NCBI GenBank assembly: GCA_050288425.1
Contig: JBNKDU010000146.1
Location: forward strand, 1 to 19,381
Origin: JARRKU01 sp050288425
GTDB taxonomy: Bacteria; Desulfobacterota; Desulfobacteria; Desulfobacterales; Desulfosarcinaceae
Reading direction: 5' to 3'
DNA: 19,381 nt
Of the stretch, positions 7,111-15,211 are shown piece after piece (position 1 is the first letter of the stretch; the number at the start of each line of letters is the position of its first letter). The notes under the pieces are model-generated. The model was not told where the DNA came from. It was given only the letters and a program-made list of their open reading frames with translations, and did no database searches. A program made the position numbers and the translations under genes.

Positions 7111-9693
7111 ATGCAAAGGGAAGAGCAGCGGGAATCCCTGTGGGACCTGGATCGATCCCGCCATCGGGAAAGCCGGTTGCGGATGGAGAGCGACGTCCTG
7201 CTCGAAGGGCTGCACATCCTCACCGGGTCGGAAAATTCCGGAGAGATCTTCATCCGACTGCTGCAGATTCTGAATAAACTCGTCGCCTTCGATCACGCCT
7301 TCCTCCTGCGGGAAGAGCAGCCCGACCGCTTGTCGGTGGTTGCCGCGACGGATCCGATTTTCGAGAATATCCAATGGATGGCCGGTTCCATGACCGAGGG
7401 CGTCCTGGGAGGTGACCCGGTGGTGATTCCCGATACCGGGGAAACATCCGAATGGCGGGGGCAACCGGAGGACATCCTGTCGCGGGCCGCTTCGGCGTTG
7501 CATGCGCCCATCGAAACCCGTAATTCCAGGGCCATGCTGGTCTGTGTCCGCCATGAGCAAGGATATTTCCATGAAAGCCAGGTCCGCCGGATACGGAGAT
7601 TTACACCGCTGGTGGCCCAGGCCCTGCGAAACATGGAAACCCGGGAAAAGCTGCATCTGGCCATCGAGAATGCCCAATTGATGGCCGAAAAAGCCGAGGA
7701 GGCCAGCCAGGCCAAGAGCGATTTCCTGGCCAAGATGAGCCATGAAATCCGTACCCCCTTGAACGGTATCATCGGCATGGCCGAAGCCGCCCTGGCCACC
7801 CGGCTGGATGACAAACAGCACCGTTTGATCGGCATAATCGACAACGAATCCAACCATCTGCTCAACATCATCAACAATATCCTGGACTTTTCCAAGATCG
7901 AATCCGGAAAACTCGAGCTGGAGGCCATCGCCTTTTCCCTGCGGGACCTGATGGACGAAGTCGGGGAGAGCATCGCCTTGCAGACTTCCCAGAAGGGGTT
8001 GGAACTGAATGTCTATTTGTCTCCCCAAACCCCCAATCGTCTCGTGGGAGATCCCACCCGTCTGCGCCAGGTGTTGCTCAACCTGGCATCCAACGCGTTC
8101 AAATTTACCCATCGCGGTGAGATCTGCATCAAGGGTGAATTGATCCGCCAGGGTACCACCCGGGCCACCGTGAGGTTTACGGTGGAAGACACCGGCATCG
8201 GTATTCCCAAAGACAAACAAAGGGAAATATTCGAAGGGTTCGCCCAACTGGACGGCTCCACCACGCGCAAATATGGCGGAACCGGACTGGGGACCACCAT
8301 CAGCAAGCAATTGGTGGAGTTGATGGGGGGCCGTCTGCAGTTGGTCAGCGAGAAGGATCGCGGTACCAGAATCTGGTTCGATCTGACTCTCTTGAAGGCT
8401 GTGCATGCGGCCGACGGCAGGGAAGAGGCGGCGCCGAGGTGGGAAAATCTACGTGTGCTCGTGGTGGATGACTGCAACATCAGTCGCAAAATCGCGGCCA
8501 AATATCTCGGGACCCTGGGATGCAGCGTGACCGAGGCGGAGGATGGATTCCAGGCCATGGAGAAGATGAAGACCGCCTCGGCGGATCGTGCGCCCATCGA
8601 TCTGGTGATGACCGACTTTCGCATGCCCAACATGAGCGGTTATGAATTGAGCCAGCAGATTCGTGCGGACGAAGATTTCGAATCCGTTCCGATCATTGCC
8701 GTGAGCGGCCTGCAGGAACTCGTGGAATCCGGAGACACCCATACCATGGGGTTCGATTATTGTCTGTCCAAGCCCGTCAAAATCGAGGAACTCAGGACGG
8801 CCATCGAGACCGTGTACGTCCGCGATTCAAAAATGGAGGGCCTGCGCACACCCGAAGCAAATTCAAAACCCGAGGAATCCAGGCCTTCGGGCGATATGCG
8901 GATCTTGCTGGTCGAAGACTATTTGACCAACCAGCAAGTGGTGCACATGCATCTGGCTTCGGTGGGATACCGGATCGACATGGCGGACAACGGCCGGCAA
9001 GCCGTCGAGAGGTTTACCCAGTCCCGCTACGACTTGATCCTCATGGACCTGGAGATGCCCGTCATGGACGGCATCGAGGCCACCCGGCGGATTCGCCAGA
9101 TCGAGGGAGCGTCGTTGACCCTGAAGCCGCCGGTCCCCATCATCGCGCTGACGGCCCATGCGCTCAAAGGCCATGAGGAGAAATGCCTGCGCAGCGGAAT
9201 GAACGATTTCCTGACCAAGCCGTTGCGACGGCACCAATTGCTGGACAAGGTGAACCAATGGCTGGGGAAGACGAACAGGGAGGGCTCCGCCGCCGCATCC
9301 GCCATGGGATCTCATCCGCGGGCGACCCAAGACCATGGAGAATCGATTCCGTCGCCCATGGACTGGCCCGTCGCACTGGAAGAATTTCTGGGCAAGCAGG
9401 ATTTGCTGCTGCAGGTGGTGACATCGTTTCTGGAAACAGCCGGCGATCAAATCGAGAAAATAGAAGCGGCACTCCGGGAAGACAATGGAGATGCCGTGGG
9501 CAAGGAAGCCCATGCGATCAAAGGCGGCGCGGCGAACCTATGCGCCCGCAGGCTGTCGGAAATCGCTTCCGAACTGGAGAAGATCGGAAAATCGGGAGCC
9601 CTGGAGGCCGGCTTCGAAGTCCTGAAAATGTTGGGGTCGGAAATGAATCGGTTGAAATCCTATGTCGATAATCAAGAGTTCAATGTCAATTAG
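7111..9693 (+). CDS. Hybrid histidine kinase GAF-HisKA-HATPase-REC-REC-Hpt
   Basis: Encodes 860 residues with no membrane segment, so probably cytoplasmic. Residues 25-180 resemble a GAF sensor domain. HisKA follows with FLAKMSHEIRTPLNGIIG (H211), then HATPase with NLASNAFKF, VEDTGIGI, IFEGFAQLDGS and YGGTGLG. Receiver 1 (about 447-570) has VVDD, D502 in MTDFRMP and K554 in LSKP. Receiver 2 (about 595-718) has LLVEDY, D646 in LMDLEMPVMDG and K703 in LTKP. A C-terminal Hpt domain (about 755-850) carries H801 in EAHAIKGGAAN. The layout is that of BarA/ArcB-like tripartite kinases, in which phosphate moves His-Asp-His and then to a separate response regulator. The REC-HDOD gene that starts 18 nt after this stop is the obvious candidate partner. 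The ligand of the GAF domain cannot be predicted. Confidence 0.9.
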   Translation: MQREEQRESLWDLDRSRHRESRLRMESDVLLEGLHILTGSENSGEIFIRLLQILNKLVAFDHAFLLREEQPDRLSVVAATDPIFENIQWMAGSMTEGVLGGDPVVIPDTGETSEWRGQPEDILSRAASALHAPIETRNSRAMLVCVRHEQGYFHESQVRRIRRFTPLVAQALRNMETREKLHLAIENAQLMAEKAEEASQAKSDFLAKMSHEIRTPLNGIIGMAEAALATRLDDKQHRLIGIIDNESNHLLNIINNILDFSKIESGKLELEAIAFSLRDLMDEVGESIALQTSQKGLELNVYLSPQTPNRLVGDPTRLRQVLLNLASNAFKFTHRGEICIKGELIRQGTTRATVRFTVEDTGIGIPKDKQREIFEGFAQLDGSTTRKYGGTGLGTTISKQLVELMGGRLQLVSEKDRGTRIWFDLTLLKAVHAADGREEAAPRWENLRVLVVDDCNISRKIAAKYLGTLGCSVTEAEDGFQAMEKMKTASADRAPIDLVMTDFRMPNMSGYELSQQIRADEDFESVPIIAVSGLQELVESGDTHTMGFDYCLSKPVKIEELRTAIETVYVRDSKMEGLRTPEANSKPEESRPSGDMRILLVEDYLTNQQVVHMHLASVGYRIDMADNGRQAVERFTQSRYDLILMDLEMPVMDGIEATRRIRQIEGASLTLKPPVPIIALTAHALKGHEEKCLRSGMNDFLTKPLRRHQLLDKVNQWLGKTNREGSAAASAMGSHPRATQDHGESIPSPMDWPVALEEFLGKQDLLLQVVTSFLETAGDQIEKIEAALREDNGDAVGKEAHAIKGGAANLCARRLSEIASELEKIGKSGALEAGFEVLKMLGSEMNRLKSYVDNQEFNVN

Positions 9694-9699
9694 TCAACG

Positions 9700-9714
9700 G
9701 GAGGGTGGACCTTG
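9700..9714 (+). promoter_or_regulatory. Ribosome binding site and TTG start of the REC-HDOD gene
   Basis: GGAGG (9700-9704) is followed by seven bases and then TTG (9712-9714). The following residues, RILVVDDE, are the first strand and acidic pocket of a receiver. The next in-frame ATG would delete this pocket, so TTG is very probably the true start. Confidence 0.75.
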
Positions 9715-10986
9715 CGCATTCTAGTCGTCGACGATGAATTGGTGAGCCGCACCAAGATGGAAACCCTCATGCAGACATTCGGCGAATGCACCAAAGCCGA
9801 AGACGGATTCCAGGCGATTTCGATGTATACATCGGCGTATACCGACGGCACGCCCTATCATCTGGTCATGCTGGATATCGAGATGCCGGATATGAAGGGA
9901 CCGGAAGTCCTCCACCATATCCGCGACGTGGAAAGCCAGGGCGATCACCGCGCCGTTGTCTTGATGGTGACCGCCCAGGCGGGCCAGAAACAGGTGCTTT
10001 CCTGCATCCAACAAGGCTGTGACGACTATATCGCCAAACCCTTCAACATCAGCATTATCCGCAACAAATTGAAGAAATTCGGGATCAGCGAAGGCCGGGC
10101 CGATGAAGCCGCGGCGACGGAACCGGCGCCTTCCGCATCCCCCGACGGCATCTACAAGGAGATCAACAAGGCCCTCGGTTCCGGAGAACTGGTGCTGCCG
10201 GCCATGCCCCAAATCGGCATCAAGTTTCGGGAACTGGTGAACAATTTTGCCGACTTGAAGGAGATGACCGATCTGCTCAAGCAGGATGTGGTCATCGTCT
10301 CCAAGTTGATCCGGCTCGCCAATTCGGCGGTATATCGCGGCTATGAAAAGGTGCAGAGCCTGGACAAAGCCATCCGGCGGCTGGGTTTTGCCGAAACAGA
10401 GCAAATCGTCATGGCCATTTCCAACCAGAACCTGTTCATGGTGGAGGATCGTAAGTATCGGGAGATCCTGCAGAACCTGTGGATGCACTCCCTGGCCTGC
10501 GCCTATGGTGTGGAGGCGCTGCAGGAGACGTCGGGGAAACGATTTTCCATCGATCCCTTCACGGCGGGCCTGTTCCACGACATCGGCGCCTTCGCATTGA
10601 TCTACGTGGTCGCCGAACTGGAGAAGCGCGGCCATTATGATGAGGCGCCGGTGCCGGATGACGTGCAGGAGAGCGTTCAACTCTACCACAACGTGTTCGG
10701 GGCGAAACTGCTGGAAAAATGGAAATTTGCAGAGGAATACATTCAGATTTCGCTTTACCACAACAACCTGGGGGACGCCGAAACCGTAAGTGAAGATCTG
10801 CGGGCGGTCCATTTCGCCAACAAGCTGGCCAAGGCACTCGGCTATGAGGCCTTCGGCCGGAACGAATCGGCGGAGCCCGGCGAGGAATCCCCCCCCGATG
10901 AGACGCCATCCGAAGGCAACACCATCGCCGACGTCAAGAAAAAGGTCGCCGAGAAGATGGCCAGTGCCTCCGAATGGCTGAACTAA
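9712..10986 (+). CDS. Response regulator with receiver and HDOD output domain
   Basis: Encodes 424 residues. Residues 1-123 form a receiver: D7/D8, phosphoacceptor D55 in LVMLDIEMPDM, T87 in LMVTAQ and K109 in YIAKPFN. After a linker rich in Ala, Pro and Glu, residues about 155-375 form an HDOD domain, with LPAMPQIGIKFRELVN, VSKLIRLANSAVYRG, IRRLGFAETEQIVMA and GLFHDIGAFAL. An HD pair (H289/D290) is kept, whereas many HDOD proteins lose it. The C-terminal 45 residues are charged and probably disordered. HDOD proteins usually act as scaffolds in signalling, motility or stress control rather than as DNA-binding regulators. The 18-nt gap after the Hpt-bearing kinase suggests co-transcription and a direct phosphorelay partner. 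The downstream target is unknown. The start is TTG. Confidence 0.88.
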   Translation: MRILVVDDELVSRTKMETLMQTFGECTKAEDGFQAISMYTSAYTDGTPYHLVMLDIEMPDMKGPEVLHHIRDVESQGDHRAVVLMVTAQAGQKQVLSCIQQGCDDYIAKPFNISIIRNKLKKFGISEGRADEAAATEPAPSASPDGIYKEINKALGSGELVLPAMPQIGIKFRELVNNFADLKEMTDLLKQDVVIVSKLIRLANSAVYRGYEKVQSLDKAIRRLGFAETEQIVMAISNQNLFMVEDRKYREILQNLWMHSLACAYGVEALQETSGKRFSIDPFTAGLFHDIGAFALIYVVAELEKRGHYDEAPVPDDVQESVQLYHNVFGAKLLEKWKFAEEYIQISLYHNNLGDAETVSEDLRAVHFANKLAKALGYEAFGRNESAEPGEESPPDETPSEGNTIADVKKKVAEKMASASEWLN

Positions 10987-10987
10987 A

Positions 10988-11054
10988 TAGGGGACGTTCC
11001 TAACTTATTAACTTATTTCTACGAAATAAGTTAATAAGTTAGGAACGTCCCCTA
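10988..11054. repeat. Perfect 31-bp hairpin (REP/MITE-like) between convergent genes
   Basis: The arms 10988-11018 and 11024-11054 are exact reverse complements around the 5-nt loop CTACG. Each arm is TAGGGGACGTTCC followed by two copies of TAACTTAT and TT. The low-GC inner half contrasts with the GC-rich surroundings. It begins two bases after the REC-HDOD stop and ends five bases before the stop of gabD, filling the convergent gap. From memory, the GGGGACGTTCC core recurs as a dispersed intergenic palindrome in deltaproteobacterial-type genomes, some near REP-associated tyrosine transposases; I could not check this. It could stop transcription from both sides although it lacks a classic T-run. 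Confidence 0.85.
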
Positions 11055-11059
11055 AAGGC

Positions 11060-12511
11060 CTAAATCCTCATGCAGAGATATTTCGTCTCGATGTAATCTT
11101 CGATTCCGTATTTGGAGCCTTCCCTGCCGATGCCCGACTGCTTGATGCCGCCGAAGGGGGCGACCGCCGTGGAGATAAGCCCCGTGTTGATGCCCACCAT
11201 GCCGTATTCCAGTCCTTCCGACACCCGCCAGATGCGGCCCATGTCGCGGCTGTAAAAATAGGCGGCCAGGCCGAATTCGGTGTCGTTGGCCATTTGGATG
11301 GCCTGCTCCTCGGTATCGAAACGGAACAGGGGCGCCACGGGACCGAAGGTCTCTTCCCGGGCGACGCGCATGGCGGTGGTGACATCCGCCAGCACGGTGG
11401 GCTGGAAAAACGTGCCTCCCAGTTTGTGGCGTCCGCCTCCGGTGAGTAGTCTGGCGCCTTTGGCCAGCGCGTCTTCGATGTGGCTTTCGGCTTTTTCCAC
11501 GGCATTCATGTCGATGAGGGGACCCTGCTGGGTCCCGGCCCGGAATCCGTCTCCGACCTGCAGGGATTGGACGGCGTCGGTCAATCCGGCGGCGAACGCA
11601 TCGTAGATTCCGCTCTGCACCAGGATGCGGTTGGCGCAGACACAGGTCTGCCCGCTGTTGCGGTATTTGGAGACCATGGCGCCCTGGACGGCCGCCTCCA
11701 GGTCCGCGTCGTCGAATACGATGAAGGGGGCGTTGCCGCCCAGTTCCAGGGAGATTTTCTTTACGGTGTCGGCGCTTGCGCGCATCAGCAGGCGGCCGAT
11801 CTCCGTGGATCCGGTGAAGCTGAGTTTGCGTACGATGGGGCTCCGGGTGAACGCCTCGCCGATGACCGATGATTTTCCGGTGACCACGTTGAAGACGCCC
11901 GGCGGCAGGCCGGCGCGTTCGGCCAGCCGGGCCAGGGCCAGGGCCGACAGCGGTGTCTGTCCGGCCGGCTTGACCAGCATGACGCATCCGGCCGCCAGGG
12001 CCGGGGCGGCCTTGCGCGTGATCATGGCCGAGGGGAAGTTCCACGGCGTGATGGCCGCGCACACCCCCACGGGCTCCTTGAGCACCACGATGCGCGCGTC
12101 CGGCTGGTGGGCGGGAATGGTGTCGCCGTACACCCGTTTGCCCTCCTCGGCAAACCACTCCACGAAAGAGGCGGAATAGGAGATCTCCCCTGTGGACTCC
12201 GCCAGGGGCTTGCCCTGCTCGGCCGTCATGATGGCCGCCAGATCGTCCTGGTTGGCCATGATCAGGTCGTACCAGCGTCGCAGCAGGGTGGCCCGGTCCC
12301 CCGCGGTCCGGGCGCGCCATGCGGGCAGGGCGGCCTGGGCCGCATCGATGGCGGCGTCGATCTCTTCGCGTCCCAGGTCCGGCACGCTGCCCAGTTCCGA
12401 GCCGTCTGCCGGGTTGGTTACGGGAATCACCGATCGGGAGCGCGCATCCCGCCACCGGCCGTCGACGAAGCATTGACTGCATAAAAGCGAGGAATCTTTG
12501 ATGGTGAACAT
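11060..12511 (-). CDS. gabD: NAD(P)-dependent succinate-semialdehyde dehydrogenase (GabD type)
   Basis: Encodes 483 residues, close to the 482 of E. coli GabD. It oxidises an aldehyde, typically succinate semialdehyde, to the carboxylate with NAD(P)+. Seen in the sequence: ITPWNFPSAMITRKAAPALA (Asn of the active site near 158), K181 in LVKPAGQTP, FTGSTEIGR, general base E256 in LELGGNAP, nucleophile C290 in GQTCVCANR and ETFGPVAPL. The CVCANR pair of cysteines is typical of SSADH rather than most other aldehyde dehydrogenases. The specific substrate remains an inference. It is the last gene of the right-hand operon, 196 nt after aor. The ATG at 12511 is chosen because AGGAG lies six bases upstream; an in-frame TTG at 12517 lies against that site. 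Confidence 0.9.
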   Translation of the reverse strand: MFTIKDSSLLCSQCFVDGRWRDARSRSVIPVTNPADGSELGSVPDLGREEIDAAIDAAQAALPAWRARTAGDRATLLRRWYDLIMANQDDLAAIMTAEQGKPLAESTGEISYSASFVEWFAEEGKRVYGDTIPAHQPDARIVVLKEPVGVCAAITPWNFPSAMITRKAAPALAAGCVMLVKPAGQTPLSALALARLAERAGLPPGVFNVVTGKSSVIGEAFTRSPIVRKLSFTGSTEIGRLLMRASADTVKKISLELGGNAPFIVFDDADLEAAVQGAMVSKYRNSGQTCVCANRILVQSGIYDAFAAGLTDAVQSLQVGDGFRAGTQQGPLIDMNAVEKAESHIEDALAKGARLLTGGGRHKLGGTFFQPTVLADVTTAMRVAREETFGPVAPLFRFDTEEQAIQMANDTEFGLAAYFYSRDMGRIWRVSEGLEYGMVGINTGLISTAVAPFGGIKQSGIGREGSKYGIEDYIETKYLCMRI

Positions 12512-12517
12512 GGGCAA

Positions 12518-12522
12518 CTCCT
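12518..12522 (-). promoter_or_regulatory. Ribosome binding site deciding the gabD start
   Basis: AGGAG on the minus strand is followed by six bases and ATG 12511. The spacing rules out the in-frame TTG at 12517. In the 196-nt gap upstream there is a perfect TTGACA (12633-12628), but no good -10 box at the right distance, so a separate gabD promoter is unproven. Confidence 0.7.
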
Positions 12523-12707
12523 TTATCGCCTGCGCATCCGGCAGGTCATCGGGGGGTTGGCGGACGGGTGGTGAGCAAACGGATAGAATCCCGAGTTATC
12601 TACATTCCTTTGTACGATTCCGGGACGTGTCAAGCCAAGGAATTTTTCGGGAGGCGGGGCGGTTTCGGATCCGGCATCCGGGAAATCCTTGCCAGGGAAG
12701 ATAAAAT

Positions 12708-14480
12708 TCAGAGCGAGGGGAAGGGAATTCCGTATTCATCCCAGCCCCGGTGACCGTAGTAGTCTTTGCGCATCGCCTTCATCTCCTCGGCTGACAGCGC
12801 GTGTCCGGAAGGCAGAGGCTCCTCGAGCAGGCGGGCGGGCAGATGATCGTCTTCCGGCTTGAGCCCTTCACTCAGGTTGAATCGGCGGGTCATGGTGGCA
12901 ATGGCGGCCGCCTTGCGGCGCAACTCATCGATTGAGCAGTTCCGTCCGAAGACCAGGGCGATCAGCTTCCGCAGCTCTTCCCAGGAATAGAGGTCCCGGT
13001 AAAAGCGGCACAGGATCAGCGTGTCGAAGATATTGAGGCGATCTTCGTAATCGACCAGCATGGCGGCCTTGCCTTCGATCTGCTCCGGCGGAATCATCCC
13101 TGCGAGTTCGGGTTTGTAAAAGGTGGTCCGCAGATGGCAGGCGCCTCTCGGGGCGGTGGCAAAGGCCAGGCCCATCCCCTTGAGCACCCTCGGGTCGTAA
13201 CCGGCCGGTTCCAACCCCTTGACGTGGACGGCCAGCGATTCGAGACCCCACTTTCGTGCGGCGCTCACGATGCCGTCGGCCAGGATATCGCCGATGCCTT
13301 CCCGGCGGGCCGTTTTTTCGATCAACGCCCCGATCCGGTCCGCGGCGCCGTAGTCGATCTCCTCATCGATGATGCCCCGTCGCCTGGCTTCGATGGCCAG
13401 GGCGCAGAGGTTGCCGGCGGAGATGGTATCCATCCCCAGGCGGTCGCACAGGTCATTGAGATAGGCGATTTCTCCCATATCCGCCACCATGCACAATCCG
13501 CCGAAGGCATAAATGGTCTCGTATTCGGGTCCCTCCAGCTGCAATCCATTATGGCGTCCCGTGCGGATGGTGGCCAGGCGGCCGCAGGCCATGAAGCATT
13601 TGGCGCAGGCATTGGGCTTGACATCATGTTCCTTGTGAAAAGTTTCCCCGCTGATCTTTTCCCAGTGGTCGCACCGGCCCTGGCTCCAGTATCTGGCCGG
13701 GAAGGCGCCCACGGTGTTCATGAGCGAGACCATCATGGTGGTTCCCATGGCCCGGTAGGCTTTCACGCCGGCCTGCTGCATGTGCGTCTTGGAGAAGACC
13801 TTGGAGTACGCCGCTACCCCGTCGGGGTCGAACATCTTCCGCCGGCGATTGCCCTGGAAGACAATGGCCTTGAGGTTCTTGGCCCCCATCACCGTGCCCA
13901 CCCCGGTCCTCCCGGCGCAACGCCATTTGTCATTGGCGATCAGGGCGAACTTCACCCGGTTTTCACCGGCCGGGCCGATGACCACGGCGCCGCGCCGGTG
14001 GTCTTCGGCCGGCTCCACGCAGCAGCGTTCCAGCGCCAGGGTTTCCGTTTGAAAGGTGTCCAGCCCCCACAGGTCGCCGGCATCGAAGAAGGAGGCGCCC
14101 TGGGGATGAACGCACACGGCAATGGGCGCCGCCGCCCTGCCGGTGAACAGGACGGCATCGAACCCGGCGGCATCCATGGCTTCGGGCACGCGGCCACCGG
14201 AATAGGATTCGGAATAGAAACCCGTCAGGGGTGATTTGGTGAATACGCCGTAGCGGCTGCCGCCCCAGATGCGCTGTCGGCAGAAGGGGCCGGTGGCGAA
14301 GATCAGGTGGTTACCGGGCGCCAGCGGGTCGACACCGGTGGGATTGCGCTCCAGCAGCAGCCGGGTGGCCAGACCCTTCCCGCCGAATCCGGCTTCGAGG
14401 ACCTGCTCCGGCACCGACTCGATGTGAACCTTGCGGGTCGCAAGATCGACTGTCATGATGCGGCCGTAAAAACCAAACAT
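12708..14480 (-). CDS. aor: Tungsten-type aldehyde:ferredoxin oxidoreductase
   Basis: Encodes 590 residues, within the usual AOR range of about 600. The enzyme interconverts aldehydes and carboxylic acids with ferredoxin, using a bis-pyranopterin tungsten (or molybdenum) cofactor and one [4Fe-4S] cluster. Seen: the N-terminal cofactor-binding domain with GGKGLATRLL, TGPFCRQRIWGGSRYGVFTK and AGRTGVGTVMGAKNLKAI; the cluster cysteines C292, C295 and C299 in ACAKCFMACGR; and the fourth, C491, in DTLILCRF. Also present is EGPEYETIYAFGGLC, typical of the family. No signal peptide, so cytoplasmic. ATG 14480 follows a GGAAG site. It starts 20 nt after the livF stop, which strongly suggests co-transcription with the transporter. 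A subgroup (AOR, GOR, FOR or a facultative-anaerobe type) cannot be assigned by eye. Confidence 0.92.
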   Translation of the reverse strand: MFGFYGRIMTVDLATRKVHIESVPEQVLEAGFGGKGLATRLLLERNPTGVDPLAPGNHLIFATGPFCRQRIWGGSRYGVFTKSPLTGFYSESYSGGRVPEAMDAAGFDAVLFTGRAAAPIAVCVHPQGASFFDAGDLWGLDTFQTETLALERCCVEPAEDHRRGAVVIGPAGENRVKFALIANDKWRCAGRTGVGTVMGAKNLKAIVFQGNRRRKMFDPDGVAAYSKVFSKTHMQQAGVKAYRAMGTTMMVSLMNTVGAFPARYWSQGRCDHWEKISGETFHKEHDVKPNACAKCFMACGRLATIRTGRHNGLQLEGPEYETIYAFGGLCMVADMGEIAYLNDLCDRLGMDTISAGNLCALAIEARRRGIIDEEIDYGAADRIGALIEKTARREGIGDILADGIVSAARKWGLESLAVHVKGLEPAGYDPRVLKGMGLAFATAPRGACHLRTTFYKPELAGMIPPEQIEGKAAMLVDYEDRLNIFDTLILCRFYRDLYSWEELRKLIALVFGRNCSIDELRRKAAAIATMTRRFNLSEGLKPEDDHLPARLLEEPLPSGHALSAEEMKAMRKDYYGHRGWDEYGIPFPSL

Positions 14481-14500
14481 CGATTCTTCCTTTCCGCGGT

Positions 14501-15211
14501 CTAGAGGCCTAGATACGCCTCCTTGATATGGGGGTCGTTTATCAGCTCCCCGGCCCGGCCCTCCATGACCACCCGGCCGTGTTCCAGCACGTACCCCCGG
14601 TCGCTCAAGCTCAGGGAGTGTTTGACATCCTGTTCGACCAGCAGAACCGTGGTGCCCTGGTCGGCGATTTTGCGAACGGTTTCGAAGATACTCTTGATCA
14701 GGATGGGGGCCAGGCCCAGGGAGGGTTCGTCCAGCATCAGCAGATGGGGCATGGCCATCAACCCGCGGCCGATGGCCACCATCTGCTGCTCGCCGCCGGA
14801 GAGGGTCATGGCCAGCTGATCTTCCCTTTCGCCCAGACGGGGCAGCAGTTCGTAGACGTTTTTCAGGGTCTGGTCCACCGAATGGCTGGCGCGCGGGTTG
14901 TATGCGCCCACGACGAGGTTGTCCTTTACCGTCATCAGGGTGAACAGTCTCCGGCCCTCGGGAACCTGGACGATGCCGTGTTCCACGATCTCTTCCGGTG
15001 GTCTGTCCTGGATCGGAGTCCCCTCGAAGAGAATTTGTCCGGCACTGGGTTGCATCAGACCCGAGATCGTCCGCAGCAGGGTGGATTTGCCGGCGCCGTT
15101 GCCGCCGATGATGCTGACCACTTCGCCTTTTTCCACATTCAGGGAAAGATCGAAGATCACCTGGACATCGCCGTAAAACACGTCGAGATTCTGGATTTCA
15201 AGAAACGGCAT
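14501..15211 (-). CDS. livF: HAAT-family ABC transporter ATP-binding protein LivF
   Basis: Encodes 236 residues, the normal LivF length. It is one of two ATPases powering uptake of branched-chain amino acids or related carboxylates and amides. Walker A is GGNGAGKST (36-44), the Q-loop region is VQVPEGRRLF (81-90), the signature is LSGGEQQ (137-143), Walker B is LLMLDEPSLGL (157-167) and the switch segment VLLVEQD follows. In this family the H-loop histidine is commonly replaced in VEQD, as here. The start ATG at 15211 has a GGGAG site and lies inside the end of livG, a 14-nt overlap that points to translational coupling. The stop is 20 nt before aor. Confidence 0.93.
   Translation of the reverse strand: MPFLEIQNLDVFYGDVQVIFDLSLNVEKGEVVSIIGGNGAGKSTLLRTISGLMQPSAGQILFEGTPIQDRPPEEIVEHGIVQVPEGRRLFTLMTVKDNLVVGAYNPRASHSVDQTLKNVYELLPRLGEREDQLAMTLSGGEQQMVAIGRGLMAMPHLLMLDEPSLGLAPILIKSIFETVRKIADQGTTVLLVEQDVKHSLSLSDRGYVLEHGRVVMEGRAGELINDPHIKEAYLGL

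Noticed and set aside
6892..8406. A 504-residue open frame antisense to the GAF hybrid kinase
   Set aside because: No recognisable domains or ribosome site; it mirrors a gene with full kinase motifs.
12605..12633. A perfect TTGACA upstream of gabD as a promoter
   Set aside because: No sequence close to TATAAT lies 15-19 nt downstream; only AAGGAA or similar is found, so I did not list it as a feature.
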